Positions 15,323-24,887 are shown, counted from the first letter of the stretch. The stretch is DNA of 53,381 bases from Syntrophomonadaceae bacterium (GCA_012522955.1 JAAYJK010000014.1:1-53381), one strand, 5' to 3'. Made by a program: numbers and translations. The notes: generated by a model not told the origin, from the sequence alone.

Positions 15323-16993
15323 ATGAGTATTTCTTTAGAAGAGAGTAAATTGCAAATAAATATTAAAGGCCGGGGTTATTATTCAGTAGAAATGAACAGT
15401 CCGGCCTATGATTTGGTCAAAGCAATTCAAGGTGACTTGCCTTATCAGGTGGTAGCCTTGTCAGTGAACAATGATTTAAAAGACCTGGACTATGTATTCA
15501 CCAAGCCTTGCCAGGTGGAATTGCTGGATTTAAGTACTGAAATAGGATTTCGGGTTTACCGACGGGGAGTGGTTTTTCTGCTTATAAAAGCCTGTCGGGA
15601 ACTATATCCGGAAACCCAGATGCTGGTTAAACATTCTCTATCCAATGGACTATATTGCGAGTTGCTGGATAAGGTCTTGGAGGATCAGGAAGTAGCCCAG
15701 ATACAGAAGCGAATGAGGGAATTGGCAGTACTGGATTTGCCCATCAAAAAAGTCTTATTACATCGGGACCAGGCAGCCCATATCTACGAAAAGCAAGGCA
15801 TGATGGACAAGATTAAACTGCTGCAGTTCAGAGATAAAGAACTGGTCCATATGTACGAATTGGATGGTTTTTACGAGTATTTCTATGGACATATGGTGCC
15901 CAATACCGGGATGCTGAGTAATTTTAGATTGATAAACTATCCTCCAGGTATAATACTCCAGACTCCGGAAAGAAACAGTCCCAATATTATTGAACCTTTT
16001 GTTGATCAGAGAAAGATTTTCACTATATACTCGGAAGCCAAGGAATGGGGAGAAATGATGGATACTCCTCATGTAGCAGCATTGAACGATATCGTTGAAA
16101 ACCAGGATATTATAGATTTGATCAGGATCAACGAAGCTTTACATGAGAAAAAGATTGCATCCATTGCTGATATGATCTGCCAAAATAGAAAGATACGGCT
16201 GATACTGATAGCCGGACCATCATCCTCGGGTAAAACCACTTTTGCCCAAAGATTGATGATACAATTGCGAGTAAATGGTCTTAAACCGGTTATGATATCC
16301 ATGGACGATTATTTTGTGGATCGGGAGGATACCCCCCGGGATGAATTCGGCGATTATGATTTTGAATCCATAAACGCCTTAAAGCTGGATCTTTTCAACG
16401 ATCATTTGACCAGATTGATCAGGGGTGAAGAGGTGGAGGTTCCTCTTTTCAACTTTAAATCCGGTCGTTGTGAGGACTGTGGAGTATTAATGAAAATCCC
16501 AGTGAGTGAGCCCATAATTGTAGAAGGAATACATGGATTAAATGATCAATTGACCTGGAGTATACCGGCAGAACAAAAGTTTAAGATCTATATCAGTGCC
16601 TTAACCCAGTTGAATATAGACTTTTCCAATAGGATTCCTACTACCGATTGCCGTTTGTTGCGAAGAATTATAAGAGATGCTCGCACCAGGGGACATGGAA
16701 CCAGGGAAACATTAAACCGATGGCCTTCGGTAAGAAGAGGGGAGTTAAAGAACATTTTTCCTTTTCAAGAAAACGCCGATGTTATGTTTAATTCTTCCTT
16801 GGTGTATGAACTCGGAGTGGTAAAAAAATATGCAGCCCCACTATTAATGGATATTGGACCCGGAGAACCCGAATATATTGAAGCCAAGCGCTTGAGCAAA
16901 TTCCTGAGCTACTTCCGGGAAATACCCTCAGAGCACATTCCGCCCAACTCTATACTGAGGGAATTTATTGGCGGCAGTTGGTTCCACCACTAA
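15323..16993 (+). CDS. TGS-domain nucleoside (uridine-type) kinase
   Basis: This 556-residue fusion has an N-terminal TGS-like segment (about 1-65), a region resembling the second ThrRS/AlaRS additional domain (about 65-180), a linker, and a C-terminal phosphoribulokinase/uridine kinase domain from about 285. The kinase has Walker A LIAGPSSSGKTTFAQRL, the base-binding SMDDYFVDREDTPRDE and IIVEGIHGLND (Walker B region), plus the lid-like RLLRRIIRDARTRGH. Such fusions are common in clostridia and Thermotogales and are usually annotated as nucleoside kinase; phosphorylation of uridine/cytidine is the likely activity but unproven. AGGAGG lies 8 bases before the ATG. It is probably monocistronic. 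Confidence 0.85.
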   Translation: MSISLEESKLQINIKGRGYYSVEMNSPAYDLVKAIQGDLPYQVVALSVNNDLKDLDYVFTKPCQVELLDLSTEIGFRVYRRGVVFLLIKACRELYPETQMLVKHSLSNGLYCELLDKVLEDQEVAQIQKRMRELAVLDLPIKKVLLHRDQAAHIYEKQGMMDKIKLLQFRDKELVHMYELDGFYEYFYGHMVPNTGMLSNFRLINYPPGIILQTPERNSPNIIEPFVDQRKIFTIYSEAKEWGEMMDTPHVAALNDIVENQDIIDLIRINEALHEKKIASIADMICQNRKIRLILIAGPSSSGKTTFAQRLMIQLRVNGLKPVMISMDDYFVDREDTPRDEFGDYDFESINALKLDLFNDHLTRLIRGEEVEVPLFNFKSGRCEDCGVLMKIPVSEPIIVEGIHGLNDQLTWSIPAEQKFKIYISALTQLNIDFSNRIPTTDCRLLRRIIRDARTRGHGTRETLNRWPSVRRGELKNIFPFQENADVMFNSSLVYELGVVKKYAAPLLMDIGPGEPEYIEAKRLSKFLSYFREIPSEHIPPNSILREFIGGSWFHH

Positions 16994-17103
16994 ACGGAGA
17001 TGGAGAGAAAAGGTGTAGTCTCTGTAAAATTTATGTAATAGGTATTTATATTGAGGCTATTAAGGATTAACATATTTATAATACCTGATTAAGAGGTGAA
17101 ACC

Positions 17104-17799
17104 ATGAAAAGAAAAATACTGGTAGTAGACGATGAAGAAGCACTGGTACGTTTGATCACCTATAATCTTAATAAAGAAGGCTTTAACACTATTTATGCCT
17201 ACGATGGAAGCCAAGTGGCCCGGATAATTGAGCAGGAAAATCCGGATTTGCTTATTCTGGATTTAATGCTGCCGGAAAAAGGCGGTTTGGAAGTCTGCCG
17301 GGAGATTAGAAGCAGCGGCAGCCAAATTCCTATTATTATGCTAACCGCTCGGGATGAGGAGTTGGACCGGGTGCTGGGACTGGAATTAGGTGCGGATGAT
17401 TATGTAACTAAACCTTTTAGTGTCAGGGAGCTGGTAGCCCGAGTAAAAGCAGTCTTAAGACGCCACCCGGGGACAAGAGAAGAAGAGAGTAAAGCCACCT
17501 CTTTAAAGGTTGGTCCCTTCCTGGTCAAACCAGAGAGCTATGAAATCTATTTTAATGATGAGCTCTTGGACCTTACCTTAAAAGAATACGAATTATTAGA
17601 GGTATTGATTCGCAATCGGGGCAGGGTATTGAAGCGGGAGTATCTGCTGGAATTGCTGTGGGAATACTCGGAAGGCGTAAATACCAGGGTGTTGGATGTT
17701 CATATTAGTAAAATTAGAGATAAGGTTGAGCAGGATTCCAAAAATCCTAGATATATAAAAACGGCCAGAGGTTTAGGCTACAAGTTGGAGGCGGATTAG
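17104..17799 (+). CDS. phoP: Phosphate regulon response regulator PhoP/PhoB (OmpR family)
   Basis: This 231-residue response regulator has a receiver domain with acidic pocket DDEE, phosphoacceptor Asp near residue 53 (LLILDLMLPEKGG), Thr (IIMLTARD) and Lys (YVTKPFS), then an OmpR-type winged helix DNA-binding domain (about 130-229) with LTLKEYELLEVLI and VLDVHISKIRDKV. Its stop is directly followed by the kinase start, and pstS-pstCAB-phoU follow, so the phosphate assignment is strong. It should bind the 11-bp-periodic boxes at 19602 and 21489. AAGAGGTG precedes the ATG. Confidence 0.93.
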   Translation: MKRKILVVDDEEALVRLITYNLNKEGFNTIYAYDGSQVARIIEQENPDLLILDLMLPEKGGLEVCREIRSSGSQIPIIMLTARDEELDRVLGLELGADDYVTKPFSVRELVARVKAVLRRHPGTREEESKATSLKVGPFLVKPESYEIYFNDELLDLTLKEYELLEVLIRNRGRVLKREYLLELLWEYSEGVNTRVLDVHISKIRDKVEQDSKNPRYIKTARGLGYKLEAD

Positions 17800-19575
17800 G
17801 TGAATCGATCAATCGGAAAACAACTAATCGGGAACTATTTGTTAATAATACTGCTTATTCTCCTGGCTACCGGAGCCATATTAAGTGTGAGTTTGAAGCA
17901 GTATTATCTTGATACTGTCAAGAATAACCTGGAACGGGAAACCAGATTAGCTGCTTCCATGATTGAAGATTATCTGCAGATAAATGGTGCTGATGATGCA
18001 TATTTGGGTAAAATAGGCAGAATTCTGGCTGAGAATATTGAAGCTAGAGTAACTGTCGTTGATACTGCCGGCATGGTTGTGGCTGATTCTGAATACGATG
18101 TAGGTGAACTAGGTCCCCATGGTGGCAGGCCCGAAATATACCATGCCCTGCAGGGGGAAACTGGAATATCTACCCGCTACAGTGATACCGAAGGGCAGCA
18201 AATGCTATACGTGGCCATTGCCTTTGACCAAGAAGATGCACATGGGGTGGTGAGGCTGGCCCGGTCCCTGGAAGAAGTGGAAGCAGTGCATTATCAAGTG
18301 CTACTGCTTATTCTGCTGGCCATTATTCTTATAGGGGTCATCGCCTTTATGCTGAGCACCCGGCTGGCTGCTAATTTTTCCCGTCCCATCAGTGAATTGA
18401 CCACTGCCGTGGGGGAAATAGCCCATGGGAACCTGAACAAGAGGATATCCTATTGGTCCGATGATGAACTGGGACTATTGGCTTCAGCGGTTAATGATAT
18501 GGCTGGCAAGATGGATAAGACCTTAACTGAAATATCAGCCGTTAAAGACCAATTGGAAATAGTGTTGAACAATACGGTAAATGGAATATTTATGGTGGAT
18601 CTTGATGCCAGAATAAGCTATGCCAACCCTAAAGCGGTTAAGCTTTTAGCTTTAGGTGATGATTACCAGGGAAGAAAACACGTAGAACTAATCAACAATT
18701 ATGATTTGTTGCAGACTATCGATGAAGTTAGGAGAATGCTGCAACCTGTACGTCGCGAGATACAGTTATATACTCCGGCGGAAAAACAGATAGAAGCTAA
18801 TGTATTACCCATTTGCAAAAATCTACCCCAAAAACTGGGCGGGGTTTTAGTAGTACTCAATGATATAAGCGAATTGAAGCGCCTGGAAAGGGTGCGTCGG
18901 GACTTTGTGGCCAACGTTTCCCATGAACTGAAAACCCCAGTAGCTAGCATAAGCGGCTTTGCTGAAACCCTTATGAACGAGAGTGATCCCCGTAATGTAA
19001 AAGAATTTTCCAAAACCATATATGATGAAGCTATTAGATTGAGCAAGTTAATTAACCGTCTTTTGGAACTCTCCCGCCTGGAATCAGGGAAATCCGGGCT
19101 AAATATCAGGAATGTGGACATGGTTCGTTTAATCGAGGATACAGTTGAGTTGATCAAGCATGATAGCCGAGCTTCCCAGATCAACTTAATCAAACCTGCC
19201 GGGCAGGTGCTGGTTGAATGCGATAAGGATTTAATTGTTCAAATATTGCTGAATTTGCTGGATAATGCCCTGACCTACAGTCCAAAAGACGAAATAGTCA
19301 CTGTCTCCCTTATGGATGAGGGAGATAGAGTGCGGATACAGGTAATTGATCAAGGTGAAGGTATACCGGAAAATGAAGCGGATCGAGTATTCGAGCGCTT
19401 TTACCGGGTAGATAAGGCCCGCTCCCGGAAAACTGGGGGGACTGGACTGGGCCTCTCCATAGTTAAACACCTGGTAGAAAACCACAACGGCATTACTGGA
19501 GTAGAAAGCTTCCCTGGCAAGGGGGCGGCCTTCTATTTTGTGATACCTAAAAAGCAAAACAAAAAGCAAAAATAA
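17800..19575 (+). CDS. phoR: Phosphate regulon sensor histidine kinase PhoR
   Basis: This 591-residue membrane kinase starts with GTG immediately after the phoP stop. Domains in order are TM1 (about 11-31), an external sensor domain (about 32-165), TM2 (about 166-188), HAMP (about 190-240), PAS (about 250-355), HisKA with the phosphorylated His in FVANVSHELKTPVASISGFA (about 370-390), and HATPase with N box NLLDNALTYSP, DQGEGIP, FERFYRVDKAR and GTGLGLSIVKHL. It passes phosphate to PhoP when phosphate is low; in other bacteria its PAS domain contacts PhoU and the Pst transporter. All catalytic motifs look intact. Confidence 0.93.
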   Translation: MNRSIGKQLIGNYLLIILLILLATGAILSVSLKQYYLDTVKNNLERETRLAASMIEDYLQINGADDAYLGKIGRILAENIEARVTVVDTAGMVVADSEYDVGELGPHGGRPEIYHALQGETGISTRYSDTEGQQMLYVAIAFDQEDAHGVVRLARSLEEVEAVHYQVLLLILLAIILIGVIAFMLSTRLAANFSRPISELTTAVGEIAHGNLNKRISYWSDDELGLLASAVNDMAGKMDKTLTEISAVKDQLEIVLNNTVNGIFMVDLDARISYANPKAVKLLALGDDYQGRKHVELINNYDLLQTIDEVRRMLQPVRREIQLYTPAEKQIEANVLPICKNLPQKLGGVLVVLNDISELKRLERVRRDFVANVSHELKTPVASISGFAETLMNESDPRNVKEFSKTIYDEAIRLSKLINRLLELSRLESGKSGLNIRNVDMVRLIEDTVELIKHDSRASQINLIKPAGQVLVECDKDLIVQILLNLLDNALTYSPKDEIVTVSLMDEGDRVRIQVIDQGEGIPENEADRVFERFYRVDKARSRKTGGTGLGLSIVKHLVENHNGITGVESFPGKGAAFYFVIPKKQNKKQK

Positions 19576-19601
19576 ACTTAAGACCTCCTATTCTATTCAC
19601 T

Positions 19602-19640
19602 TTTACATTTCTTTAACCGAAAGAATACCTCATTTTTACC
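19602..19640 (+). promoter_or_regulatory. Pho box upstream of pstS
   Basis: Four hexamers repeat at exactly 11 bp: TTTACA (19602), TTAACC (19613), AATACC (19624) and TTTACC (19635). This matches the Bacillus PhoP consensus TT(A/T/C)ACA with 5-bp gaps. A plausible -10, TAACTT (19653-19658), sits at the usual distance after the last repeat. Confidence 0.8.
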
Positions 19641-19727
19641 AGCTAGAAAAAGTAACTTAAAGATCCGGTGTTATATTTGCTGTAGCGGATAGAAAAATAA
19701 AAGGATAATAAAAAGGAGGAAAAATCT

Positions 19728-20594
19728 ATGTTTATTGAAGCAAGAAAGATTATAAGTTTACTTATAGCCGGAATTATGCTGTTGGCCACTATAATGGTGG
19801 CAGGTTGTGGCAATACTGAGGAAATTAAGGAACCCGGGAATGAGAACACTCAGGAACTTAGCGGGAAGTTAACCATTGCTGGATCTACTTCGGTACAACC
19901 TTTCAGTGAAGTATTAGCTGAGGAATTTATGCTTATCAACCCTCAGGCAGATATTAGTGTACAGGGCGGGGGATCCAGCCAGGGAGTCAAGGCAGCTATA
20001 TCCGGAGTAGCTGATATAGGGGCTGCATCCAGGGAGCTGAAAGAAGAAGAAATGACAGAAAATCCTGATCTGCTAGTTGCTCGAATCGCTATGGATGGAG
20101 TTGCGGTAGTGGTCCACCCTTCTAATTCGGTTCAGGATATTAGCCAGGAAGAGGTTAAAAATATTTATGCGGGTAATATTAAAAATTGGAAAGAATTAGG
20201 AGGAGTCGATGCTGCTATTACTGTAGTGAGCCGTGAAGATGGCTCAGGTACCAGAGATGCTTTTGTTTCAGTGGTAATGGATGAGGAAGATATAGTTGCC
20301 AGTGCCATTATACAGAATTCCAATGGAGCAGTGAAAACAGCAGTAGTTGGAGATCCCAATGCCATAGGCTATGTATCGCTAGCTGTAGTAGACAGCGATA
20401 TCAAAGCCTTGAATATTGAAGGAGCAGCTCCTAGCGTAGAAAATATTAAAGCCGGCACTTACAAAATATCCAGGTCCTTCAACTATATCACCAAAGGTGA
20501 ACCAACGGGTCTTACCCAGGCTTTTATAGAATTTGTGCTCAGTGAAGAAGGGCAAGGGATTATAGTTGAAGAAGGGGCTATCAGTGTAAAATAA
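19728..20594 (+). CDS. pstS: Phosphate ABC transporter substrate-binding lipoprotein PstS
   Basis: This 288-residue protein captures phosphate outside the cell for PstCAB. The N-terminus is a lipoprotein signal (ISLLIAGIMLLATIMVAGC) with the lipidated Cys near residue 27. The mature part has the PstS features KLTIAGSTSVQPFSEVLAE, SVQGGGSSQGVKAAISGVADIG, VVSREDGSGTRDAF and a NAIGYVSLAV segment, which bind phosphate through Ser, Thr, Arg and Asp. AAAGGAGG precedes the ATG. Unlike most pst operons, pstS is cut off from pstC by about 1 kb holding a repeat and a marR gene, and each half has its own Pho box. Confidence 0.94.
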   Translation: MFIEARKIISLLIAGIMLLATIMVAGCGNTEEIKEPGNENTQELSGKLTIAGSTSVQPFSEVLAEEFMLINPQADISVQGGGSSQGVKAAISGVADIGAASRELKEEEMTENPDLLVARIAMDGVAVVVHPSNSVQDISQEEVKNIYAGNIKNWKELGGVDAAITVVSREDGSGTRDAFVSVVMDEEDIVASAIIQNSNGAVKTAVVGDPNAIGYVSLAVVDSDIKALNIEGAAPSVENIKAGTYKISRSFNYITKGEPTGLTQAFIEFVLSEEGQGIIVEEGAISVK

Positions 20595-20904
20595 AGTTCA
20601 CTCTAAAATGAATTGTGCGCCGAAAAATTGGTAATCATTGCGGGCGACCACAGGTCGCCCTACAGGCTCGCACCGTTGAGTATGGATTTCAGGCGGCCTA
20701 TATGGGGAAAGAATAAGTTCCCACCAATTAAGTATAGATCTGAGGCGGAACTATGTGTCCATGCCCCTCGAAGGTATTATCAACCTCCATGATCAGGGAA
20801 CACAGCCGAGTATGAAACCTTTGAGCTATCCGGGCGGGCGGTCAAAGTCCGCCCCTACATTGCCATGACCCCCTTTTCATTGGGGACGATTTTCCTGCTA
20901 AAGC
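20595..20904. repeat. Palindromic repeat units, copy B
   Basis: The gap between pstS and marR has no gene. It contains an uninterrupted unit at 20616-20684: TGCGCCGAAAAATTGGTAAT, then the palindrome CGGGCGACCACAGGTCGCCC and TACAGGCTCGCACCGTTGAG. A second unit, CGGGCGGTCAAAGTCCGCCC plus CTAC, is at 20835-20858. Unit one is closely related to sequence flanking 40664-40898 and shows what that site looked like before its insertion. The intervening 150 bp holds no recognised signal. Confidence 0.75.
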
Positions 20905-20938
20905 TTGACAAAGAATTAAAAATACTATTAAGTATAAT
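20905..20938 (+). promoter_or_regulatory. marR promoter with candidate operator
   Basis: TTGACA lies at 20905-20910. TATAAT (20933-20938) is 22 bases downstream, too far for an ideal pair; TTAAGT at 17-base spacing is an alternative -10. A perfect inverted repeat ATACT-ATTA-AGTAT (20922-20935) overlaps the -10 region and would suit autorepression by the MarR protein; this is inference. Confidence 0.5.
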
Positions 20939-20965
20939 TGAAATCTTAATAAGGGAAGAGATCAT

Positions 20966-21388
20966 ATGGATAGATTTACAGATTTCTGGTGTTTTAGATT
21001 AAATGTATTATCCAGAAAAATAAGCCGCAAGTATAACAGCAAATGTCTGGAATATGGCATTACAGCGCCCCAGTCCTTTGTATTGTTTGATTTGCTGGAT
21101 CATGAAGGAAGCAATGTAAAGGATATAGCAACCCGGGTGCAATTGGATAGTTCAGCTGTTACCGGAGTAATCGACCGCTTATATAAAGAAGAACTGGTTA
21201 TAAGAGAGGAAGACCCCTCTGATCGCAGGAGCTTGAATATCTATCTTACTCATACAGGACGTAAATTGGCAGAAGGGCTGTTTCCCATTGGGAGAGAATT
21301 TAATTTGTATTTAAGAAGTTTACTGGATGAAGATAAAGCAGAGACCTTTGAAGAGCTGTTAAAAGCTATCGATGATAAGGTGCAATAA
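20966..21388 (+). CDS. MarR family transcriptional regulator
   Basis: This 140-residue winged-helix dimeric regulator has GITAPQSFVLFDLLDHEG (helix before the reader), NVKDIATRVQLDSSAVTGVIDRL (helix-turn-helix) and the wing motif EEDPSDRRSLNIYLTHTG with the conserved Asp-Arg-Arg. There is one cysteine near the N-terminus (WCFRL) and one in NSKCLEYG, which could allow redox sensing, unproven. It sits alone between pstS and pstC, has its own promoter and a strong terminator, and need not regulate phosphate genes. The target is unknown. Confidence 0.88.
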   Translation: MDRFTDFWCFRLNVLSRKISRKYNSKCLEYGITAPQSFVLFDLLDHEGSNVKDIATRVQLDSSAVTGVIDRLYKEELVIREEDPSDRRSLNIYLTHTGRKLAEGLFPIGREFNLYLRSLLDEDKAETFEELLKAIDDKVQ

Positions 21389-21426
21389 TTATTTGACTAC
21401 TTAGTTTATTGAGGTCTGGTTTTAAG

Positions 21427-21474
21427 AAGAGGCATCCTCAAAATCCAAAATGGATTGAGGATAGCCTCTTTTGA
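21427..21474 (+). terminator. Long Rho-independent terminator after marR
   Basis: AAGAGGC-ATCCTCA-...-ATCC pairs with GGAT-TGAGGAT-GCCTCTT in a stem of about 18 bp with small bulges, followed by TTTGATT. It isolates marR from the pstC promoter. Confidence 0.85.
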
Positions 21475-21488
21475 TTATTTACCGCGAG

Positions 21489-21527
21489 TTTACATTCTTT
21501 TAATAAAGTCTAAGCAAGGTGTTAACA
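21489..21527 (+). promoter_or_regulatory. Pho box upstream of pstCAB-phoU
   Basis: Four hexamers at exact 11-bp steps: TTTACA (21489), TTAATA (21500), TAAGCA (21511) and TTAACA (21522). TATCTT at 21537-21542 is a candidate -10 at the expected distance. The architecture matches the box at 19602, so pstS and pstCAB are probably co-regulated from separate promoters. Confidence 0.8.
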
Positions 21528-21587
21528 AAGTCATGTTATCTTCAAATAGAAAATAGGAAAAGGAACTAATATTAGAGGAGCAATGAT

Positions 21588-22538
21588 ATGGATAAATATG
21601 CAGGAAACAGCTTAACTGCAGGGGCACTCAGGTACCGAAGCGAATCCCCGAAAAAAGCCGGAGGGTGGTTGGGATCCGGATCAAGACAGATGGAAACCGG
21701 GATAGAGTTCCTGCTAAAACTTAGTGCATTTATAGGAATACTGGCCATAATACTAATCAGCCTGTTCATTTTTGCTCAGGGTGTCCCTCTAATATTCAAG
21801 ATCGGTTGGCTGGATTTCATTTTCAGCCTGAAATGGAGTCCTTCCCAGGGTAGTTACGGGATAGGGGCTATGCTGGTGGGTACCCTAGTGCTTACCATAT
21901 CCAGCCTGGCCTGGGCGGTGCCTCTGGGGATATCCACCGCTGTTTTTATGGCTGAAATAGCCCCGGCCAGAATAGGCAGTATTCTAGGTCGGATGATTGA
22001 ACTGTTGGCAGGTATCCCCTCAGTGGTATTTGGTTTTTTTGGTTTAATAATAGTAGTACCCTTTATAAGGAATTACTTGGGTGGTAATGGTATGAGCGTG
22101 CTAGCCGGAGCTATAATATTGGGAATAATGATCCTGCCTACTATTATCAGTATATCCCGGGATTCCATACTGGCAGTGCCTAAAGAGTATAAAGAAGGTT
22201 CACTGGCCCTGGGGGCTACTCATATGCAGAGCATTAAGGGAGTTATTCTGCCAGCTGCTAAATCAGGCATTATTACTGCGGTTATTCTGGGTATGGGAAG
22301 GGCTATTGGAGAAACCATGGCCGTGGTTATGGTAACCGGCAATTCTACCATGATACCAGGCAGCATGTTGGATCCCTTAAGGACTATGACCAGCAATATT
22401 GTTCTGGAAATGGGGTATGCCGCTGGGGATCACCAAGCCGCCCTATTTGCTACCGGAGCAGTTCTGTTTGTATTTATTGTGATACTGAATCTGGTGGTAA
22501 GTCTATCGATAAAGGAAGGTAAAAACTATGCTGAATAG
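21588..22538 (+). CDS. pstC: Phosphate ABC transporter permease PstC
   Basis: This 316-residue inner-membrane permease has about six membrane helices, a cytoplasmic N-terminal stretch of about 45 residues, and the permease signature near GREAIGETMAVVMVTGN (here GMGRAIGETMAVVMV) preceded by the EAA-loop EYKEGSLALGATHMQSIKGV that docks on PstB. It pairs with PstA to form the phosphate channel. AGAGGAG sits 7 bases before the ATG. It overlaps pstA by 11 bases, indicating translational coupling. Confidence 0.94.
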   Translation: MDKYAGNSLTAGALRYRSESPKKAGGWLGSGSRQMETGIEFLLKLSAFIGILAIILISLFIFAQGVPLIFKIGWLDFIFSLKWSPSQGSYGIGAMLVGTLVLTISSLAWAVPLGISTAVFMAEIAPARIGSILGRMIELLAGIPSVVFGFFGLIIVVPFIRNYLGGNGMSVLAGAIILGIMILPTIISISRDSILAVPKEYKEGSLALGATHMQSIKGVILPAAKSGIITAVILGMGRAIGETMAVVMVTGNSTMIPGSMLDPLRTMTSNIVLEMGYAAGDHQAALFATGAVLFVFIVILNLVVSLSIKEGKNYAE

Positions 22539-23370
22539 TAATATTCAAGATCGTGTAATTCGTGGTTTAATGTGGCTGTCCGGACTCCTGGTAGTTGCTA
22601 TTCTATTCATAATCATTGCCTATATAAGCCTAAAAGGTATTTCTGCCATAAATCTGGACTTTATTTTTGATCTTCCGCATCGGGCCGGTAAAGAGGGAGG
22701 CATATTTTCTACCATTATAAGTACCATCTATTTAACCCTGGCCTCTCTTATTATAGCAGTCCCCCTGGGAGTAGGCAGCGCCATACATTTGGAAGAATAT
22801 GCCCGGCGCGACTCTTTTTTTGCCCGATTAGTTAACCTGGCCGCCGAAACTCTGGCTGGGATTCCATCCATAGTTTTTGGACTTTTTGGATTTGTCTTTT
22901 TTGTAATCTATTTAAATCTGGGTTGGTCAGTTTTATCCGGATCCTTAACCATGGCCATAATGATACTGCCCACTATAACCAGAACCTCACAGGAAGCCAT
23001 ACTGTCAGTTCCGGCTGAATATAGGGAAAACAGCCTGGCTCTTGGGGCTAGTAAATGGCAGACTATAAGCAAGGTAGTTCTTCCCTCTGCTCTGCCTGGC
23101 ATAATAACCGGTGTCATACTGTCTATCGGACGTGCCATTGGCGAGACGGCTGCTTTAATACTGACTGCCGGCAGTTCCCTGGGAATGCCGGCAGGATTAC
23201 TGGATCCTGCTCGTACTATGTCGGTACATCTGTATATTCTGGCTATGGAAGGTATATCCATGGAACGAGCCTTTGGAACTGCCTTTTTAATCATTGTTTT
23301 AATAGTGATTATTAATTATTTAGCTAACCTGAGCTTGCGTAGGATGTCACCTGCCGGCAGACTACAATAA
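22528..23370 (+). CDS. pstA: Phosphate ABC transporter permease PstA
   Basis: This 280-residue partner permease of PstC has about six membrane helices, the EAA loop [20 protein letters not shown] and the following [17 protein letters not shown] segment. It begins inside the end of pstC (AACTATGCTGAATAG, ATG at 22528) and ends 11 bp before pstB. Length and motifs are typical, with no sign of damage. Confidence 0.94.
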   Translation: MLNSNIQDRVIRGLMWLSGLLVVAILFIIIAYISLKGISAINLDFIFDLPHRAGKEGGIFSTIISTIYLTLASLIIAVPLGVGSAIHLEEYARRDSFFARLVNLAAETLAGIPSIVFGLFGFVFFVIYLNLGWSVLSGSLTMAIMILPTITRTSQEAILSVPAEYRENSLALGASKWQTISKVVLPSALPGIITGVILSIGRAIGETAALILTAGSSLGMPAGLLDPARTMSVHLYILAMEGISMERAFGTAFLIIVLIVIINYLANLSLRRMSPAGRLQ

Positions 23371-23381
23371 GGGGAATTATT

Positions 23382-24140
23382 ATGGATAATTTAAAACTAA
23401 AAAGCGAAAGCATTAAGGTCTATTATAAGGATTTTCAGGCCTTACATGGAGTTTATATGAATATTCAGGCCAATCGGGTTACTGCTTTGATAGGTCCATC
23501 AGGCTGCGGGAAATCCACCTTCTTGCGAACCATCAATCGCCTGAATGAATTAATTGCCGGGACCCGTACCGAGGGTCAGATATATCTTGATGACAAGCCT
23601 ATTTATGATAAGGATCTTGATGTGGTAGAGTTGAGAAAAGAAATTGGGATGGTTTTCCAGAAACCCTCGGTTTTTCCTATGTCCATCTATGAAAACGTAG
23701 CCTATGGACCCAGAATACATGGTATTAAAAAACGATCCCAATTGAGTGAAATAGTAGAAAAGAGTCTTAAAGCGGCTAATTTGTGGAATGAGGTTAATGA
23801 TCGTTTGAATTCTCCTGCCGCCCGTTTGTCAGGGGGTCAGCAACAACGGCTAGTTATTGCTCGGGTGTTGGCAGTGGAACCCCAGGTAATACTCATGGAT
23901 GAGCCCGCTTCGGCCCTGGACCCCATATCTACCTCCAGGCTGGAAGAGTTAATCAGTGAATTAAAAAAGCACTATACTATAGTGATAGTTACCCATAATA
24001 TGCAGCAGGCGGCTAGAATATCAGATTATACCGGATTTTTCTTAAATGGTGATTTGGTTGAATTCAACCGCACCGATGAACTGTTTGTAAATCCGCGGGA
24101 TAAACGCACTGAGGACTATATTACCGGAAGATTTGGTTAA
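23382..24140 (+). CDS. pstB: Phosphate ABC transporter ATP-binding protein PstB
   Basis: This 252-residue ATPase powers phosphate import. Motifs are Walker [22 protein letters not shown] loop [21 protein letters not shown], signature [17 protein letters not shown], Walker [14 protein letters not shown] and the H loop [18 protein letters not shown] followed by FLRTINRLN and the FPMSIYENV segment are typical of PstB rather than other ABC ATPases. It is part of pstCAB-phoU. Confidence 0.96.
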   Translation: MDNLKLKSESIKVYYKDFQALHGVYMNIQANRVTALIGPSGCGKSTFLRTINRLNELIAGTRTEGQIYLDDKPIYDKDLDVVELRKEIGMVFQKPSVFPMSIYENVAYGPRIHGIKKRSQLSEIVEKSLKAANLWNEVNDRLNSPAARLSGGQQQRLVIARVLAVEPQVILMDEPASALDPISTSRLEELISELKKHYTIVIVTHNMQQAARISDYTGFFLNGDLVEFNRTDELFVNPRDKRTEDYITGRFG

Positions 24141-24157
24141 AGTAGAGGAGGGATAGG

Positions 24158-24826
24158 GTGATTAATGAATCTTTAAGTCATGAAATCCAGCAGCTGCAGG
24201 ACGATCTCTTAAAAATGGGCCGATTGCTGGAGGAACAGATCAGCAAAGCTGTAAAGTCCCTGGTTGAAAAAGATATTGATCTGGCCCGGGAAGTAATTGC
24301 CAAAGATGATATAATTGATGGAATGGAATTGGATATTGAAAAAAACTGCCTTAGAATTATTGCACTTAAACAGCCAATGGCCAAAGACCTGCGTTTTATC
24401 GCCACCACTCTAAGAATAATTGTGGATATTGAAAGAATGGCAGATCATGCGGAAGATATAAGCGAAATATGTATTCAGCTGTATCATGAAAAATATATCA
24501 AGCCATTAATAGATATTCCTCGTATGGCCAATATTGTAAGTGCTATGGTGGAGCAGGCTTTGCAGGCCCTGATTAAACAGGATATTGCCATGGCCATGGG
24601 AATAGTGCCCATGGAAAGGGAAATCGATGCCCTCTATCAACAAGTATTTCGCGAACTGCTGTCCTATATGATGCAGGACCCTAAAAACATTCCCCAGGCC
24701 GCCTCCCTATTGTTGGTAGCAGGCCATTTGGAGCGTATAGGTGACCATGCCACTAATATTGCGGAAATGGTTATTTATGTAGTTGAAGGCCGGCGCATAG
24801 ATTTAAATGAAGTGGCACGCCAGTAA
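24158..24826 (+). CDS. phoU: Phosphate signalling regulator PhoU
   Basis: This 222-residue all-helical protein is built of two similar three-helix bundles. Metal-binding signatures are visible as DDIIDGMELDIEK and RFIATTLRIIVDIERMADHAEDI in the first repeat, and MEREIDALYQQVF with LLVAGHLERIGDHATNIAEMV in the second. PhoU links Pst activity to PhoR and damps the regulon when phosphate is ample. The start is GTG 24158, about 6 bases after GGAGGGATA; no better ATG fits. It closes the operon before a terminator at 24841. Confidence 0.94.
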   Translation: MINESLSHEIQQLQDDLLKMGRLLEEQISKAVKSLVEKDIDLAREVIAKDDIIDGMELDIEKNCLRIIALKQPMAKDLRFIATTLRIIVDIERMADHAEDISEICIQLYHEKYIKPLIDIPRMANIVSAMVEQALQALIKQDIAMAMGIVPMEREIDALYQQVFRELLSYMMQDPKNIPQAASLLLVAGHLERIGDHATNIAEMVIYVVEGRRIDLNEVARQ

Positions 24827-24840
24827 TCAGAATAAAACTT

Positions 24841-24887
24841 AAGGACCTTCTTCTTTGTTCCTGGCCGGGGAAAGACGAAGGTCTTTT
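24841..24887 (+). terminator. Rho-independent terminator after phoU
   Basis: GACCTTC (24844-24850) pairs with GAAGGTC (24877-24883) over a 26-base interior that can form a smaller hairpin, then TTTTCC. Confidence 0.75.

Noticed and set aside
16994-17103. Possible third Pho box before phoP (TTTATA at 17045 and TTAACA at 17067)
   Set aside because: Only two of the four 11-bp positions fit the consensus, so it is too weak to call.
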